From NCBI GenBank assembly GCA_003427395.1, contig BFEA01000377.1:1436889-1483974 (forward strand): a stretch of DNA of 47,086 nucleotides, in the 5' to 3' direction. Positions 1 to 9,959 of this stretch are shown in pieces. Each line of letters begins with the position of its first letter. The stretch's first letter is position 1. The DNA is from Chara braunii (lineage: Eukaryota > Streptophyta > Charophyceae > Charales > Characeae). Both the position numbers and the translations under genes were made by a program. The notes below the pieces were generated by a model. That model was not told the origin of the DNA, searched no databases, and saw only the letters and a list, made by a program, of their open reading frames with translations.

Positions 1-690
1 GTGCCGCTCATGTTCGAATACGAGTACATAGCCATTTTTTTGTTTTCAGTTTTTTTTTTTTTTTTTTTTTTTTTTTGATTAATCAGGTCCTTATGGTCCT
101 GGCTCCATATCCAGTCAGGGGAGCGTGAGTCCGGTTCCTATTCCCCCTGGCAAGTCATAAAGGCAGAATTGCATCATTGGACTCGAGCACCGCCCCCTGC
201 CGTCTGGCCGAAGGGTCCCTCCACAGCATTCGTTACTCCACTGTAGTGGAGGATTGACTGTCAGCTTGCCTTTCGCTTAGTCCCCTCTCAGATTCCTCTG
301 TGGAAACCTGTCAGCAAGGCAAACAGAGATCAGCCACTGTATTATTATTGGAACGTCTCATGTGGCTCTGAAATTTTGTTGGTCCTCACGGTGAGAACTT
401 ATTATCCCTGGGGGCTAGCAGAGTTATGCCAGTCTTTCCATCTGAGTTGTGGTTCGTGAATATCAGCTATTTTTCCGTGGAGCAACCATGCTCTCCTGAA
501 CTTTAATATCAACTCTTGCTGTCTCTCCGGGTCCCGCTGGATTTCGATCTTGACCTTCTTCCATCGGCACCGGATCTCAACTTGTCGTCTACTTTAATAC
601 TAACTCTTGGTGCATCTCCGGATCCTGCTGGAAAAAGATCTTGATTCTCTACTTCTAATAAACGTAATTGAGTTAAATTGACCGAATTTT
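1..690. other. Non-coding stretch with a poly(T) tract and a 91-bp-spaced duplication
   Basis: No supported gene. A 27-nt T run lies at 50-76, possibly the poly(A) end of a minus-strand retroposon, but no flanking duplication was found. A ~40-bp segment beginning CTTTAATAT at 501 recurs, diverged, at 592 (CTTTAATAC). It is an old two-copy tandem duplication with a 91-bp period. Confidence 0.6.
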
Positions 691-692
691 AG

Positions 693-1099
693 TGGTTTAA
701 GGACTTTGGCTGTTGAGAAAAGGACTTCGGGTGGAGTGGTGGTCCCCCAAACTTCGAACGTCGGGTAGAGTGGTGGGTTAAAAAGAAAAGGACTTCAGCT
801 GTTGAGAAAAGGAGTTCGGGTAGAGTTGTGGTCCCCCAAATTTCCAACGTCGGGTAGAGTGGTGGTTTAAAAAGAAAAGGACTTAGGCTGTTGAGAATCG
901 CACCACTGTCCTTGGATATGCTATTCAGACAGAGATGGTTTAAAAAGAAAAGGACTTCAGCTGTTGAGAAAAGGCCTTCGGGTAGAGTTGTGGTCCCCCA
1001 AATTTCCTACGTCGGGTAGAGTGGTGGTTTAAAAAGAAAAGGACTTCGGTTGTCGAGAATTGCACCACTGTCCTTGGATATGCTATTCAGATAGAGATG
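693..1099. repeat. Higher-order tandem repeat, ~163-bp period
   Basis: Starts of the motif AAAAGAAAAGGACTT follow GTTTAA or GTTAAA at about 776, 863, 937 and 1026, with an older unit at 693. Alternating ~87-bp and ~74-bp units form a ~163-bp higher-order period. One subunit carries GTCGGGTAGAGTGGTGG and the other carries CACCACTGTCCTTGGATATG. No coding potential is seen; the 107-codon open frame starting at 1060 begins inside the repeat. Confidence 0.8.
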
Positions 1100-3780
1100 G
1101 AAACGATTTCACCATCTTGCCTGGAATGGGATGTGTTCATTTTGTCCTCGCTTCATCTGAAGTCCATGCGCAGCCTCAGTGCGCATTGTTTCGATCTGCA
1201 AGTGTTGTCTTGCTGTTAGGTAGCAGTGCACAAGGACGTGTGGATGTTTCACATCTGTACGTGTCTTTATGGGGCCTAACTCTTAGTCGCTACAGCAAGC
1301 ACATGAGCCTGTGTGTTCGCTTTAAGAGACGAGGGACAGCCTCATGCCGATGCTTGTGCCGAGGAGCAGGCGCCACCAGATGATGCAGTGGGTACTCGCG
1401 GCCTGAGATTTCATGCCAATCTTTCAGTGGAATGGAATTGATGGAATGCAGGCTCGCACTTGGCTTCTCTGGATGTATGTCACTGCGTTTATGGCCAGCT
1501 TAGATCTTGAAGGTTGCAGTGGGAGCATGGCCTGATCGTTAATGCAGCTCTCTTGGACAACAAAGTGCTGTTCAGTTGAAATATCTAGCTGCAGGGTATG
1601 TTGTGGCTTGATGGTTGTGTGATTGGCAGCTTGGCTCTGCTTCAATCAACAGGCTTGAGAAAACTGGTCCACCGGGGGTCGTTTTCCTCCTGGGCTACTG
1701 GGGGTGCTGATGTGATCGATGCAATTGAAATGTGGACTGGTTTTGTCCTCGTGGGAAATTTTCTCCTCGAGAAGAAGATTCGGGGTTTTCTTCCTGTCGG
1801 ATGTAGGCAGATGTCAAATCGAGGGAGGAAGATGTGTAGTGGACCATTCCCGAGTTGTGTTGATACTTTGCCAGTTTGTTTGTTTTTTTTTACCTTTTCT
1901 GGAGTTATGCGTGCCATCCTTGCACAGGGGCCATGCTATTTCTGTATGTAGTTCTAATTTTAATGGATGTCCTGTGGTCGCACTTTTGCCAGGATGTTTC
2001 TTTGCTAGATGGAAAATTTCTGCCTTGGCTCTTCGAGACAAATATCTGTTTGTTGCTGATGATAGCGGGAAGTAAAATGCGTTAGGATCCTGGCTATCGC
2101 AAAGTGCAATAACTCGAAGAAAGACAATCCCAATCAATTGCAAATGAAATGAAAGAACATGGAGAGAGAAACAGACAAAGAAAGAAAAAGAAATAAGAAT
2201 GGAATAAGTACACCAGCAAAGACAAATGTCAAAGTCCTCTCCAGCTCACCATCTCCAACCCCCTTGAACTACCCTAATATCTTCTTTACAAAAATAGTAA
2301 TAATAACAGTGAAAGAATGAAACAGAACTAACCTCCTTGAAGTCCCCCAACTTCTTCTTTTTACAATAACGCACTTCTTCTTTGCAATCTCAATAATAAC
2401 AACACTGAAAGAACGAACCAGATCCAATATCTTGATCTTCTCCTTACTTGGCTAAGTGGATGGCTATGGCGGACCAGCGGAGCCCTGCTCCGATGTTCAA
2501 AGGACAATGCAAATACAATGTGTCCCTCCTACAGTGGCCGCCAAGCCTAACACTGCCTAAGTCGTCCTTGATGAACCCAACCCCTCATGGGTCCTCCAGG
2601 TGCAGCGCCAACCAAGAACATGAAGATGCAGACCACCATAGCCAGGTTAACACCCCCGTCACTCTCCTCCTTGCTCACCGTCTTCCTCCTCTTCCTCTAC
2701 TCCCTGTAGGCTTCCTTCATCGTCTCCTCCACCATAGCGGAAGTGGAAGGGCCAGGTCACCTTCTTCCTCCCCGGCGTTTGAACACCAAGCATTGCTCCA
2801 GCAGCGTGAGCTTAACTTGCAGACTGTAAAATGAGGAGCTCTTCACTCCTCCGGAAGATATACTGTACTGCTGCCTCCTTGGGTGGTGAGGCCGCTCACC
2901 TTCCCAAGCTACCAGTACCTTCCTCCTTTCGGATTCAAACTTCATTACAGCCTGGTATTCTTTGCGGCAGGCCCCACACGTCTACTGGACCGGCACCTAG
3001 GCCTACTGAACTGCAAGTCTCTGTTGGCCTCTGAAGGTACCAACTTTTTGGCTTCTTGTGACTACCTACCGGCCACTGGAGTGTTTTCCAACCTACACGG
3101 ACCTAGCCGACCTGTTTTCCATCTACTCAGGCCTAGCCTATGGTGAAGTCCCCGCTGCAACCTTACAAAAGTGCGCCCACAGATAAGGGCCTTCCCAGGA
3201 CATAAGTACCCTGGCAGGTCACACAGCCCCCTTATCAATAATGCAATCAAACGCACGGAAACTCCGCAAGTACGCACACACATTGACTTAGAAATCTCAG
3301 CATAATGCAGGAATCTTGGCAAGTCACACAATCTAGCGTTCTCAGTCTGTGATTTTGAAGGTCATTACACGTGCTGTTAAACCACCGGTACCTCGCCCAG
3401 GCAAGTATGAGCATCGAAATCGAGCCAATCAGAAAATTTTGGAGGATCTCGGCCACCTGACCAAAACGGCTGCCGGCGCCAGCCAAAAGTTGAAAAACAA
3501 ACACGATGCTGGCATTTCGGCAAAGCTTTGCGTGGAGGGGGAATCCACCTCGGCAAAAATCAGCTCTGCTCTGAGGTATTGGTGTTTAAAGGAAAATGAA
3601 AGGAAAATGTGATTCTGCGATGGCCGGCTGTAACAGTCGGTATAGGTTTTCACGCTATCCATTCTTTTTCCCTTTTTCTCTTTTTCCCTTATTTCTTTCG
3701 AAAGGCGACGGCCTTGAGATATCATCATCTAACTGACTGGCCCTAGGTAATTCAGAATTGTAATATTTTACTCATCTGCG
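1100..3780. other. No gene supported
   Basis: Open frames here are short, overlap on both strands and lack recognisable domains. The longest plus-strand frame (2448-2834) is Pro/Ser/Leu-rich with no motif. An A-rich segment lies at about 2140-2410. I see no splice-bounded exon that I would defend. Confidence 0.5.
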
Positions 3781-3852
3781 TCCAGTGGAGTTTGAACTCA
3801 GGTCTGTATTTCAACATTTCAGGGGTGTACCAACTGAGCTAGGCCGGTTGGT
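3781..3852 (-). repeat. tRNA-derived SINE head (copy 1)
   Basis: Read on the minus strand, this is tRNA-like. An A-box (TAGCTCAGTTGGT) lies near the 5' end (complement of about 3829-3841). A B-box-like GAGTTCAAACTCC (complement of 3787-3799) lies ~40 nt further on. This is the spacing of the internal pol III promoter of tRNAs and tRNA-derived SINEs. The acceptor stem does not pair convincingly, so I call it SINE-like rather than a functional tRNA gene. Its sequence differs from the two SINE copies at 5.5 and 5.9 kb. Confidence 0.6.
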
Positions 3853-3886
3853 TCATGTGATCCATTCTTCTCTCTTGGCTCTTTGA

Positions 3887-3988
3887 GTTTTTTTGTGTTA
3901 CTCCAACATAGGAAAGGCCTTTGACTCTTGATATGCTGTTTTTTTGTGTTACTCCAACATAGGAAGGGCCTTTGACTCTTGATATGCT
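3887..3988. repeat. 51-bp tandem duplication
   Basis: Two adjacent copies (3887-3937 and 3938-3988) are nearly identical. Each contains TGTGTTACTCCAACATAGGA and ends GACTCTTGATATGCT. The only clear difference is AAAGG versus AAGGG. Confidence 0.9.
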
Positions 3989-4814
3989 GGCTTATCCAAA
4001 AGATGTGTTTCTACTTTTCAGGAGGGCCTTGAGACTAAAGAAAAGAAAACTAGACTGCAATCGTCTCTTTTCAGTGGCAAGGGAACCACCAGTACGTGTG
4101 ATTCTCCTTTCTCTCACCCGCTGAGTCTGGGAGGGTCCCACTGAGCTTAGGAAGTGTGCTTGGGAAGCACTTGCTAGGCAGGCAGCCCGGCATTCATGCC
4201 TTGCCCGGATAGCGCATTGTTTTCTTAGTCCGAGCATATCAAAGCAAGTTCTAGAGGGGAAAGTCGAGTGAGGGAAAAAAAGAAAAGAACTTAAAAATGG
4301 ACATTTTTGCTTATACTCAGCAGTGTCCTTGGATACTGCAAGAGAGAGGAGCCCAGAAAGGATCACTCACTGACTCGAGAGTATACTCACACTAGCACAA
4401 TCTTAAACGTATCAGACTGTAGTTATGGCCATGTTTGGACGCATGTGGCCGCACTTACCACCAGAAATAGGTAGAAATGTGCGAGTGTGCCCCCAGGTAC
4501 ATGGCTCTTGTGCCAGAGAATGGTACAGAAAAAAAAGGAAGAAAATCCTCGATGATCAGAAGAACAGAAGGGAAACCCATTTTTAATAAGAGAAAAGAAA
4601 GAAAAGGAAGAGAGATGTACATCGACAAAGAGAGTGACACGTGGGTGAGTTCAGCCCGAAGGCAAGTACAGCAGAAGGTTGCGTCTGAGCTTCTCCCGGA
4701 TGACCTGCGACTGTGTCTAATTTTTATATATTTTTTAGACTGATGCCACAGTGAGGCAGTTTTTGTGTTTCTGCATTTTCTGTCCTGTCTCTCCTCTTTC
4801 TCTCAGTTGCCTTT
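3989..4814. other. No gene supported
   Basis: Short overlapping frames only. A purine-rich stretch lies at about 4525-4620. No domain, splice-bounded exon or mobile element is recognised. Confidence 0.5.
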
Positions 4815-5000
4815 CCTGGTCTTCGCTGATGGCATGACATGAGTGACTCTGGAAATCTGGACCTGGTCCCCTTTCCCAAGCACAGTGTGTCAGCCTCTAT
4901 CGTTTCATTACACCTGGTTTTCGCTGATGGTATGACATGGGTGAAACGGGACGATTGGGCCTTGGCATATTCCAAGCACAGTGTGTCAGTCTTAATGGCT
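4815..5000. repeat. Diverged 98-bp tandem duplication
   Basis: The unit starts CCTGGTCTTCGCTGATGG at 4815 and CCTGGTTTTCGCTGATGG at 4913. Both units contain ATGACATG and end with CCAAGCACAGTGTGTCAG. The middle parts differ, so this is an old duplication. Confidence 0.8.
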
Positions 5001-5130
5001 GGCATGTAGTCTTGTTCGATCTCCGATGCCCTGTTAGTGGAACTTTCTTGTTCCCGACAACACAGAGTGGATGGTGTGCCGGTGGAATCGTCACCCTCTT
5101 TCCCGTCGCTGCTCCCTTTGGTGTTGCAGG

Positions 5131-5132
<2 letters not shown>

Positions 5133-5181
<49 letters not shown>
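5133..5181. repeat. (GA)n microsatellite
   Basis: An uninterrupted GA dinucleotide run of about 24 units. Open frames across it in both directions (Arg-Glu or Leu-Ser repeats) are products of the repeat. Confidence 0.98.
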
Positions 5182-5182
<1 letters not shown>

Positions 5183-5236
5183 ACCTCGGCGATGGAGTTT
5201 GGAAGAAGGGGAAGTGGTGACTTTTCCAGTTGCAAG

Positions 5237-5394
5237 GTCCCACTAGCAAAGAGGATAGGATTTAACGGCTGAATCTAGACAAGTTCGTGGAGATGTGCAC
5301 AAAATGGCAATTGATATCCATTTCTGCATATACAATAGAGTGAAACTTCCCCACTCTGCTCGAAACCTATCCAATCCTCTTGGCTGATGGGACC
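5237..5394. repeat. Short foldback (inverted repeat)
   Basis: GGTCCCACTAGCAAAGAGGA near 5237 has an imperfect inverted partner at about 5367-5394, whose complement reads GGTCCCATCAGCCAAGAGGA. The arms are ~27 bp with a ~100-bp spacer. No target duplication was found, so mobile-element status is unproven. Confidence 0.55.
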
Positions 5395-5517
5395 TTTCTC
5401 CAGCTGTGGCAATTATGACCGGTCGCATGGTAGCCACTTAATAGGTTGAAGATGGGAGAGACAGAAAGCGGCACTGTTTTCTGTTTTCTCTTTTTTGCAG
5501 GGCAGATGACATAAGTC

Positions 5518-5662
5518 GGTAAGTTTTCACTGTAGCCCTGATTCTTCTGCAGCCAGACGGAATCGAACCGGTGACCTCAGCTATAACAGCCGGATCCCTT
5601 TACCACGGCAACTGTGACCTGGTGTTTAAAACTGAGGCCATACTTGTGGTGACATTCAGCCC
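5518..5662 (-). repeat. tRNA-derived SINE (family copy A)
   Basis: On the minus strand the segment has a perfect B box, GGTTCGATTCC (complement of 5559-5569). Upstream is an A-box-like GTTGCCGTGGTAAAGGG and an anticodon-arm-like CGGCTGTTATAGCTG. It shares ~140 bp with 5832-5972, including non-tRNA body sequence (TAGCCCTGAT on plus, GCAGCCAGA, ACTGTG). A shared tRNA head plus shared body is the signature of a SINE family. The loop GTTAT resembles tRNA-Asn (GTT), but parentage is uncertain. Confidence 0.7.
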
Positions 5663-5831
5663 ACCCCAGCATAGTTGCAGCAAGGACTTACATGTCAATT
5701 AGAGACGTCCATGAGATCCTCCGCAGGCAGCAGCATCCACACAGAATCCAAGACTCTCCGCAGTTGCCAGCATCCACACAGACACCATCATCCAGGTAAC
5801 CTATCCTGGCCAGTAACTGCACTCGTACTGT

Positions 5832-5972
5832 TGGTAAGTTTGTCATTGTGTAGCCCTGATCGTTCCGCAGCCAGATGGAGTTGAACCGGTGACCGCAGTT
5901 ATAACAGCTGGATGCCTTTACCTCTGCAACTGTGGCCCGGTGCTCAAAGCTAAAGTCATACTGGTTGTGACA
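5832..5972 (-). repeat. tRNA-derived SINE (family copy B)
   Basis: Second, diverged copy of the 5518-5662 element, in the same orientation. The B box is GGTTCAACTCC (complement of 5877-5887). The A-box region reads GTTGCAGAGGTAAAGGC. The shared plus-strand boundary GGTAAGTTT and the shared body place both in one family. About 170 bp separate the two copies. Confidence 0.7.
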
Positions 5973-6039
5973 GGAAGGGTGGGTGGGATGACATTTTTTT
6001 GACATCTGTGCACGTGTGAGAAGATGGACAAACGGGCTG

Positions 6040-6354
6040 GCATTGTTGTCTTGCGGCTTTAGCAGGCGGACAAGCGGAACAGTGTTTTCTGTTTTCTGTT
6101 TTTTGCAGGTAAGGGCACAAATGGGCAGGAGGGTGGGCGGGCCCATACTTTTTTCACGTGTCTGCATGTGTGAGGAGATGGACACGGGCTGACACTGTTC
6201 CTTGCCGTGTGACGAGGTGGACAAACAGAACTGACTTTCTTTTTCCGCGCTCACCACACGCGGCCAAGTGGATGAATGGGCTGGTGGATGCATGGCTTTT
6301 CCCGGAATTGAAAATGACACTTTGCCTCCTTCCTTTTCTACACTAATGCGAATG

Positions 6355-6407
<53 letters not shown>

Positions 6408-6505
6408 CGTGACCAGGTTGGATGAATGGGCTGGTGGATGCATGGCTTTTACCAGAATCGAAAACGACATTTAGCCTCCTTTTCTACACATGCCAATGGT
6501 CGATA
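6040..6505. repeat. Degenerate local repeats around a GA tract
   Basis: GTGGATGAATGGGCTGGTGG at about 6270 recurs as GGATGAATGGGCTGGTGGAT at about 6418. Both are followed by GCATGGCTTTT and TAGCCTCC or TTGCCTCC, so an ~85-bp unit flanks the GA run. Modules with GATGGACA...GGGCTG(A/G)CA and TTTTCTGTTTTCT also recur between 5460 and 6240. Confidence 0.7.
6357..6407. repeat. (AG)n microsatellite
   Basis: An AG run of about 21 units with one A insertion at about 6400. Confidence 0.97.
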
Positions 6506-6555
6506 GATAGATAGACATCCACCCCTCGAAAATCTCGGCGTATCTGTAGATAGAC

Positions 6556-6556
6556 A

Positions 6557-6598
<42 letters not shown>
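6556..6598. repeat. (CA)n/(TA)n compound microsatellite
   Basis: About 16 CA units run directly into a short TA run. Confidence 0.95.
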
Positions 6599-6868
6599 CA
6601 TTGATATATGACGAAACAGTTTGTCACAGCCCCTCGTTTGTTGTCCTCTTCTCCCTCTCTGCCTACGGTTTACCGGGCAGTTCTATTTGACGATATATAG
6701 TGTGCAAGTGTGCCGCTTTGGTGGCAGACGGGTGTGTTGGCACTTGGCGCTGAACCACACAAACGTGGGCCAACCTTGCGTTTTCTATTATATTGCCTCT
6801 CTATATTTTTTCGTTATGGATGGCTTGTGATGATTTGTGAAGGGAATGAGATACAGAATCTGGGGTCT

Positions 6869-6875
<7 letters not shown>

Positions 6876-6924
<49 letters not shown>

Positions 6925-6929
6925 GACAC

Positions 6930-7002
<73 letters not shown>
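6876..7002. repeat. (CA)n-(GA)n compound microsatellite
   Basis: A CA run (6876-6922), a short AAGACACATACA linker, then a GA run of ~34 units (6934-7002). Alternating CA favours Z-DNA and polypurine GA favours triplex formation; this is general knowledge, not shown here. Confidence 0.97.
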
Positions 7003-7006
<4 letters not shown>

Positions 7007-8579
7007 GTTCGTTGTTGTGAAGAGGTGTTCTCAATTTGTTGATTCTTGTGAACCTTCACAACCAGCGAATCGCAAGCACCTCAAAGCCTCTTTTTCCCAA
7101 GGCGGATTTGCACTGCAAGTTGCAAACCCAATAAATGTGAATGGCCAGCGGCCTTTTTTAGGCTGGCAGCAGCCATTTTGCTGCGGTAATGCATGATGCA
7201 ATTTCGATCCTCATGTTTGGCTGGGCGAGCTACTTGTGGTTTAAACCTGCAACATATGTATCTTTCGTTCAGTACTGATGTGTTTGTTTTTGTCTCGGTA
7301 CAGCCGTTGCCCATACGGGGAATGCTAACATCTTCCCCTGAACACAACGCATGTGTTGTAAAGGAATACAACACATAGGTTGCTTTCTATTTGAATAAAA
7401 ACCATATGTTATGCTGGGGGGAAGACGGTAGTACATATGTCATTGCCAATCCTCCTTGGCCTACCATTTTTCCGGTTTTCCCCTTATTGCAGTTTTCTGC
7501 ACATGTCTCTGCCAGATGCATTGATGCAACCGAGGTGTTATGGTATGAGGATTTACGACGAGCATCCCACCAGCTAAACCATGAGAGTCAGTTTTACTTG
7601 ACATCCGTTGGTTGATAGTTACGATACCCTAAGCAGTGCACCCTTCTTTTTTTTTCCCAGCAAGGGTATCCTTTTTGTATGTCAAAGAGAGTGGTTTGCA
7701 TGCCCTGCTGCCTAAAATTTTAAATGGACTCCATAATTACACTGGGAAATCAGAAAATAATCAAGACACCTCTCCGCGTTATGGCCTGGGAATATCTAAT
7801 AGTGTTGTTCAAGCTCCTTGAGAAGGATTGACTGTATGTTTAGCCATCCAGAAGTCAGCTCCCCGTACTCTCAGAGCCCTTGTTATGCTATGCCGTTGAT
7901 GAACACGCCGAAAAAGCAGTCCGCTGTCTCCCAGGGATGAGCCCATCATTGAGAGCCGAAGCTGAAGCTTTGCATGCTGGGCATACTGTTTTCCAGCCTT
8001 TCCTCCACCTGTGTTACCTGAGTAGTGTCCGATCCTGCGTTCTGCCGATTGAACTTAATTCGTCTTCCAGCACCCCGATCCTCCAATCCATGATGTATTC
8101 AGTTTCCAGCAGTTGGACAAATTCTTCCCATGCTTGGAGGGTTCCTTGAGACCCAAGAGCCGGGAAGAACACAAGGGGAAGGCCTTTTTGAGATCACATT
8201 TGAAAAAAGAACAAAGAAAATGAAGGAGATCACATTTTTATCAAGGACCTTGAATGCTGAGTAGGCATTGAACCTCTCAGGAGTTCAGTAACATCCTCAT
8301 CTACTGAGTTTCGAGAGAGCTATGTCGAAAGGGGTGAGAGGGAGTAGAAGGGGGGTGGAGCTGGGCAAGGGAAGATGAACCATGAATCTAGACTGTGAGG
8401 GGAGTCCCTATACCATTTGAATAGTACCCTGATAGGAAACAGGCTTGCGCTATATTCCCACGAAGGCAGTCAGGGCAGTATGAGTGTTAGCTTAGCCTTC
8501 AATAATGTCTAGCTGTTGTAAGCTTCTGATTTGCGAGCCTGGTGTGCTGCGTCCTGCCTTTTTCCATTGCACTCCAAGA
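7003..8579. other. No gene supported
   Basis: Mixed-composition sequence with only short frames. The 7880-8149 plus-strand frame (89 codons) has no recognised domain. No repeat, RNA gene or exon could be defended. Confidence 0.5.
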
Positions 8580-8587
8580 CAAATGGC

Positions 8588-9170
8588 TGTCTTATCACAA
8601 TCCTATGCTGTGTCATTGGATGCACGCTTGATTGCACAGCCTGATATACCCCTCAGGGAGAACACCCTACAGGTGCACTCCCGCTTTAAGTTAATATTTT
8701 GTGGCACTGCCCCTGTGAATTGGTCAAGGTTGCAGTGCATTTTCACTGCAATTCTGTCACTGCTGCACTGTGCTCTGTAGATGTGTCGGAACCATACTTG
8801 CAAGCGGACGCGGTCCGGGCGGTTCCGCACGTGCGGCAGACCGCCGGACCGGACCCGCGCGGCGCACGAATGTGCGCCCGACGACCAGTTACGCCCCACC
8901 CCAAAAAAAAAATAAAAAAAATGGCCCTGTCTGGTCTGGTCCGGGTCCGTCTGGTCCGGGAGGAGGGTGCCGCACTCGGCAAAGTGGACCGGACCGGACG
9001 CTCGTCCGGTCCGTCTGCTTGCAAGTATGGTCGGAACTCTTACACGTGCCCAGACAGAAGAACAGAAGAATGTAGAAAGGAGCTGAGAGCTTGAGAATCA
9101 TTGGCTATCTCCTTCCCCTTGTTTGTCCTCTCAGGTCACAGTTGTGGTGGTCAGTGGTTATCTAACGGGA
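8588..9170 (+). repeat. Dispersed repeat, copy 1 (split by a MITE)
   Basis: Homologous to 9454-9760 in the same orientation. Shared landmarks are TTGATTGCACA, CCCCTCAGG, CTGCCCCTGTGAATTGGTCA and AGGTTGCAGTGC before the insertion. After it come GAGAGCTTGAGAATCATT and CCTCTCAGGT. The homology is interrupted exactly at 8793-9029 by the hAT-type element. The repeat's own class is unknown; no terminal structure was identified. Confidence 0.75.
8793..9029. mobile_element. hAT-type non-autonomous MITE, 237 bp
   Basis: Left end CATACTTGCAAGCGGAC (8793-8809) and right end GTCTGCTTGCAAGTATG (9013-9029) are inverted repeats matching at 16 of 17 positions. The element is flanked by a perfect 8-bp direct repeat GTCGGAAC (8785-8792 and 9030-9037). 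An 8-bp target duplication with CA...TG termini is the family signature of hAT transposons. The interior is GC-rich and full of short subterminal motifs (CCGGACCGGACC, TCTGGTCCGGG), also typical of hAT ends, and contains an A-rich patch. There is no transposase, so it would need a partner elsewhere. The paralogue at 9454-9760 lacks the insertion. Confidence 0.9.
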
Positions 9171-9172
9171 TA

Positions 9173-9449
9173 ATTGGTGGAAAACGCCCATCCGGAAACC
9201 TTTTTGGTTTAGCCTAAACTTTTCCCATTTGGCAAGAACAGCCTACCGGAAAATGAATCTGCGGCAGAGACAGCGCCAGGTTGACCAGGTTCATGATCCG
9301 GTAGGAAGGGGCCAAAAGGTCCGGACCCAATCTTGGCCTCCAGATTTTAACATCCGATGGCCTGTGTAACCCATGGGCCCTTCTTACCAAAAGGGAAAGT
9401 TTGGGCGTGCGGAACCAAAAAGGTTTTCGCATGGGCGCTTTCCACCAAT
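9173..9449. mobile_element. TIR element (MITE), 277 bp, probable TA target
   Basis: Long imperfect terminal inverted repeats of ~65 bp. The left end starts ATTGGTGGAAAACGCCCAT. The complement of the right end starts ATTGGTGGAAAGCGCCCAT, followed in both by AACCTTTTTGGTT and later TTGGCAAGAA/TTGGTAAGAA. Flanking dinucleotides are TA on both sides (9171-9172 and 9450-9451), as for Tc1/mariner-type insertion. Because the palindrome includes the TA, a longer target such as ATTA/TAAT cannot be excluded. No coding capacity. Confidence 0.75.
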
Positions 9450-9453
9450 TATG

Positions 9454-9760
9454 CCTTATCCAACAGTCTCATTTGATGCAAGGTTGATTGCACATCCTGC
9501 CATTCCCCTCAGGAAGAGCAGCCAACAGGTGTACTCTCGCCTTACGTTTGTTTCGCGGAACTGCCCCTGTGAATTGGTCAAGGTTGCAGTGCCTTTGCAT
9601 TGTAATTCTGTCAGTGCTACGCTGTGCTCTTTAGATCCGTAGTTCTTCAGGCGAAACTCTTGCACATGCACAAACGGAAGAATGTAGAGAGGATCTGAGA
9701 GCTTGAGAATCATTAGTGATTTCCTTACCTTCGACCATCCTCTCAGGTTGTAGTTTGGTG
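9454..9760 (+). repeat. Dispersed repeat, copy 2
   Basis: Diverged paralogue of 8588-9170 without the MITE. It serves as an 'empty site', running from CTGTGCTCTTTAGATC straight to ACTCTTGCACATGCACA with a short local change. Class unknown. Confidence 0.75.
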
Positions 9761-9853
9761 ATCGGTGGTAGATTTCTGCCCTGTCGTAAGATAACAGCAA
9801 CTGTGGCTATGGCCATTTCATGTGTTTTTGGCGCTCTTAATTTTTGGGTGCTC

Positions 9854-9959
9854 TGTTGCAATGCTGTGAGTGACGTCATGCAAATCATGCAACTAGTTGC
9901 CTGACTTGTTGCAATGCTGTGAGTGACATCATGCAAATCATGCAACTAGTTGCCTGACT
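9854..9959. repeat. 53-bp tandem duplication
   Basis: Copies 9854-9906 and 9907-9959 start TGTTGCAATGCTGTGAGTGA and differ at one clear position (CGTCA versus CATCA). Each unit contains ATGCAAATCATGCA. Confidence 0.92.

Noticed and set aside
2448-2834. 128-codon plus-strand frame
   Set aside because: No domain, signal or splice context; composition like surrounding DNA.
5553-5619. Functional tRNA gene on the minus strand
   Set aside because: Acceptor stem does not pair, a second diverged copy shares non-tRNA body sequence, and the anticodon loop is ambiguous. SINE is the better explanation.
6710-7059. Frames with Thr-His, Arg-Glu or Leu-Ser repeats
   Set aside because: Direct translation of (CA)n and (GA)n.
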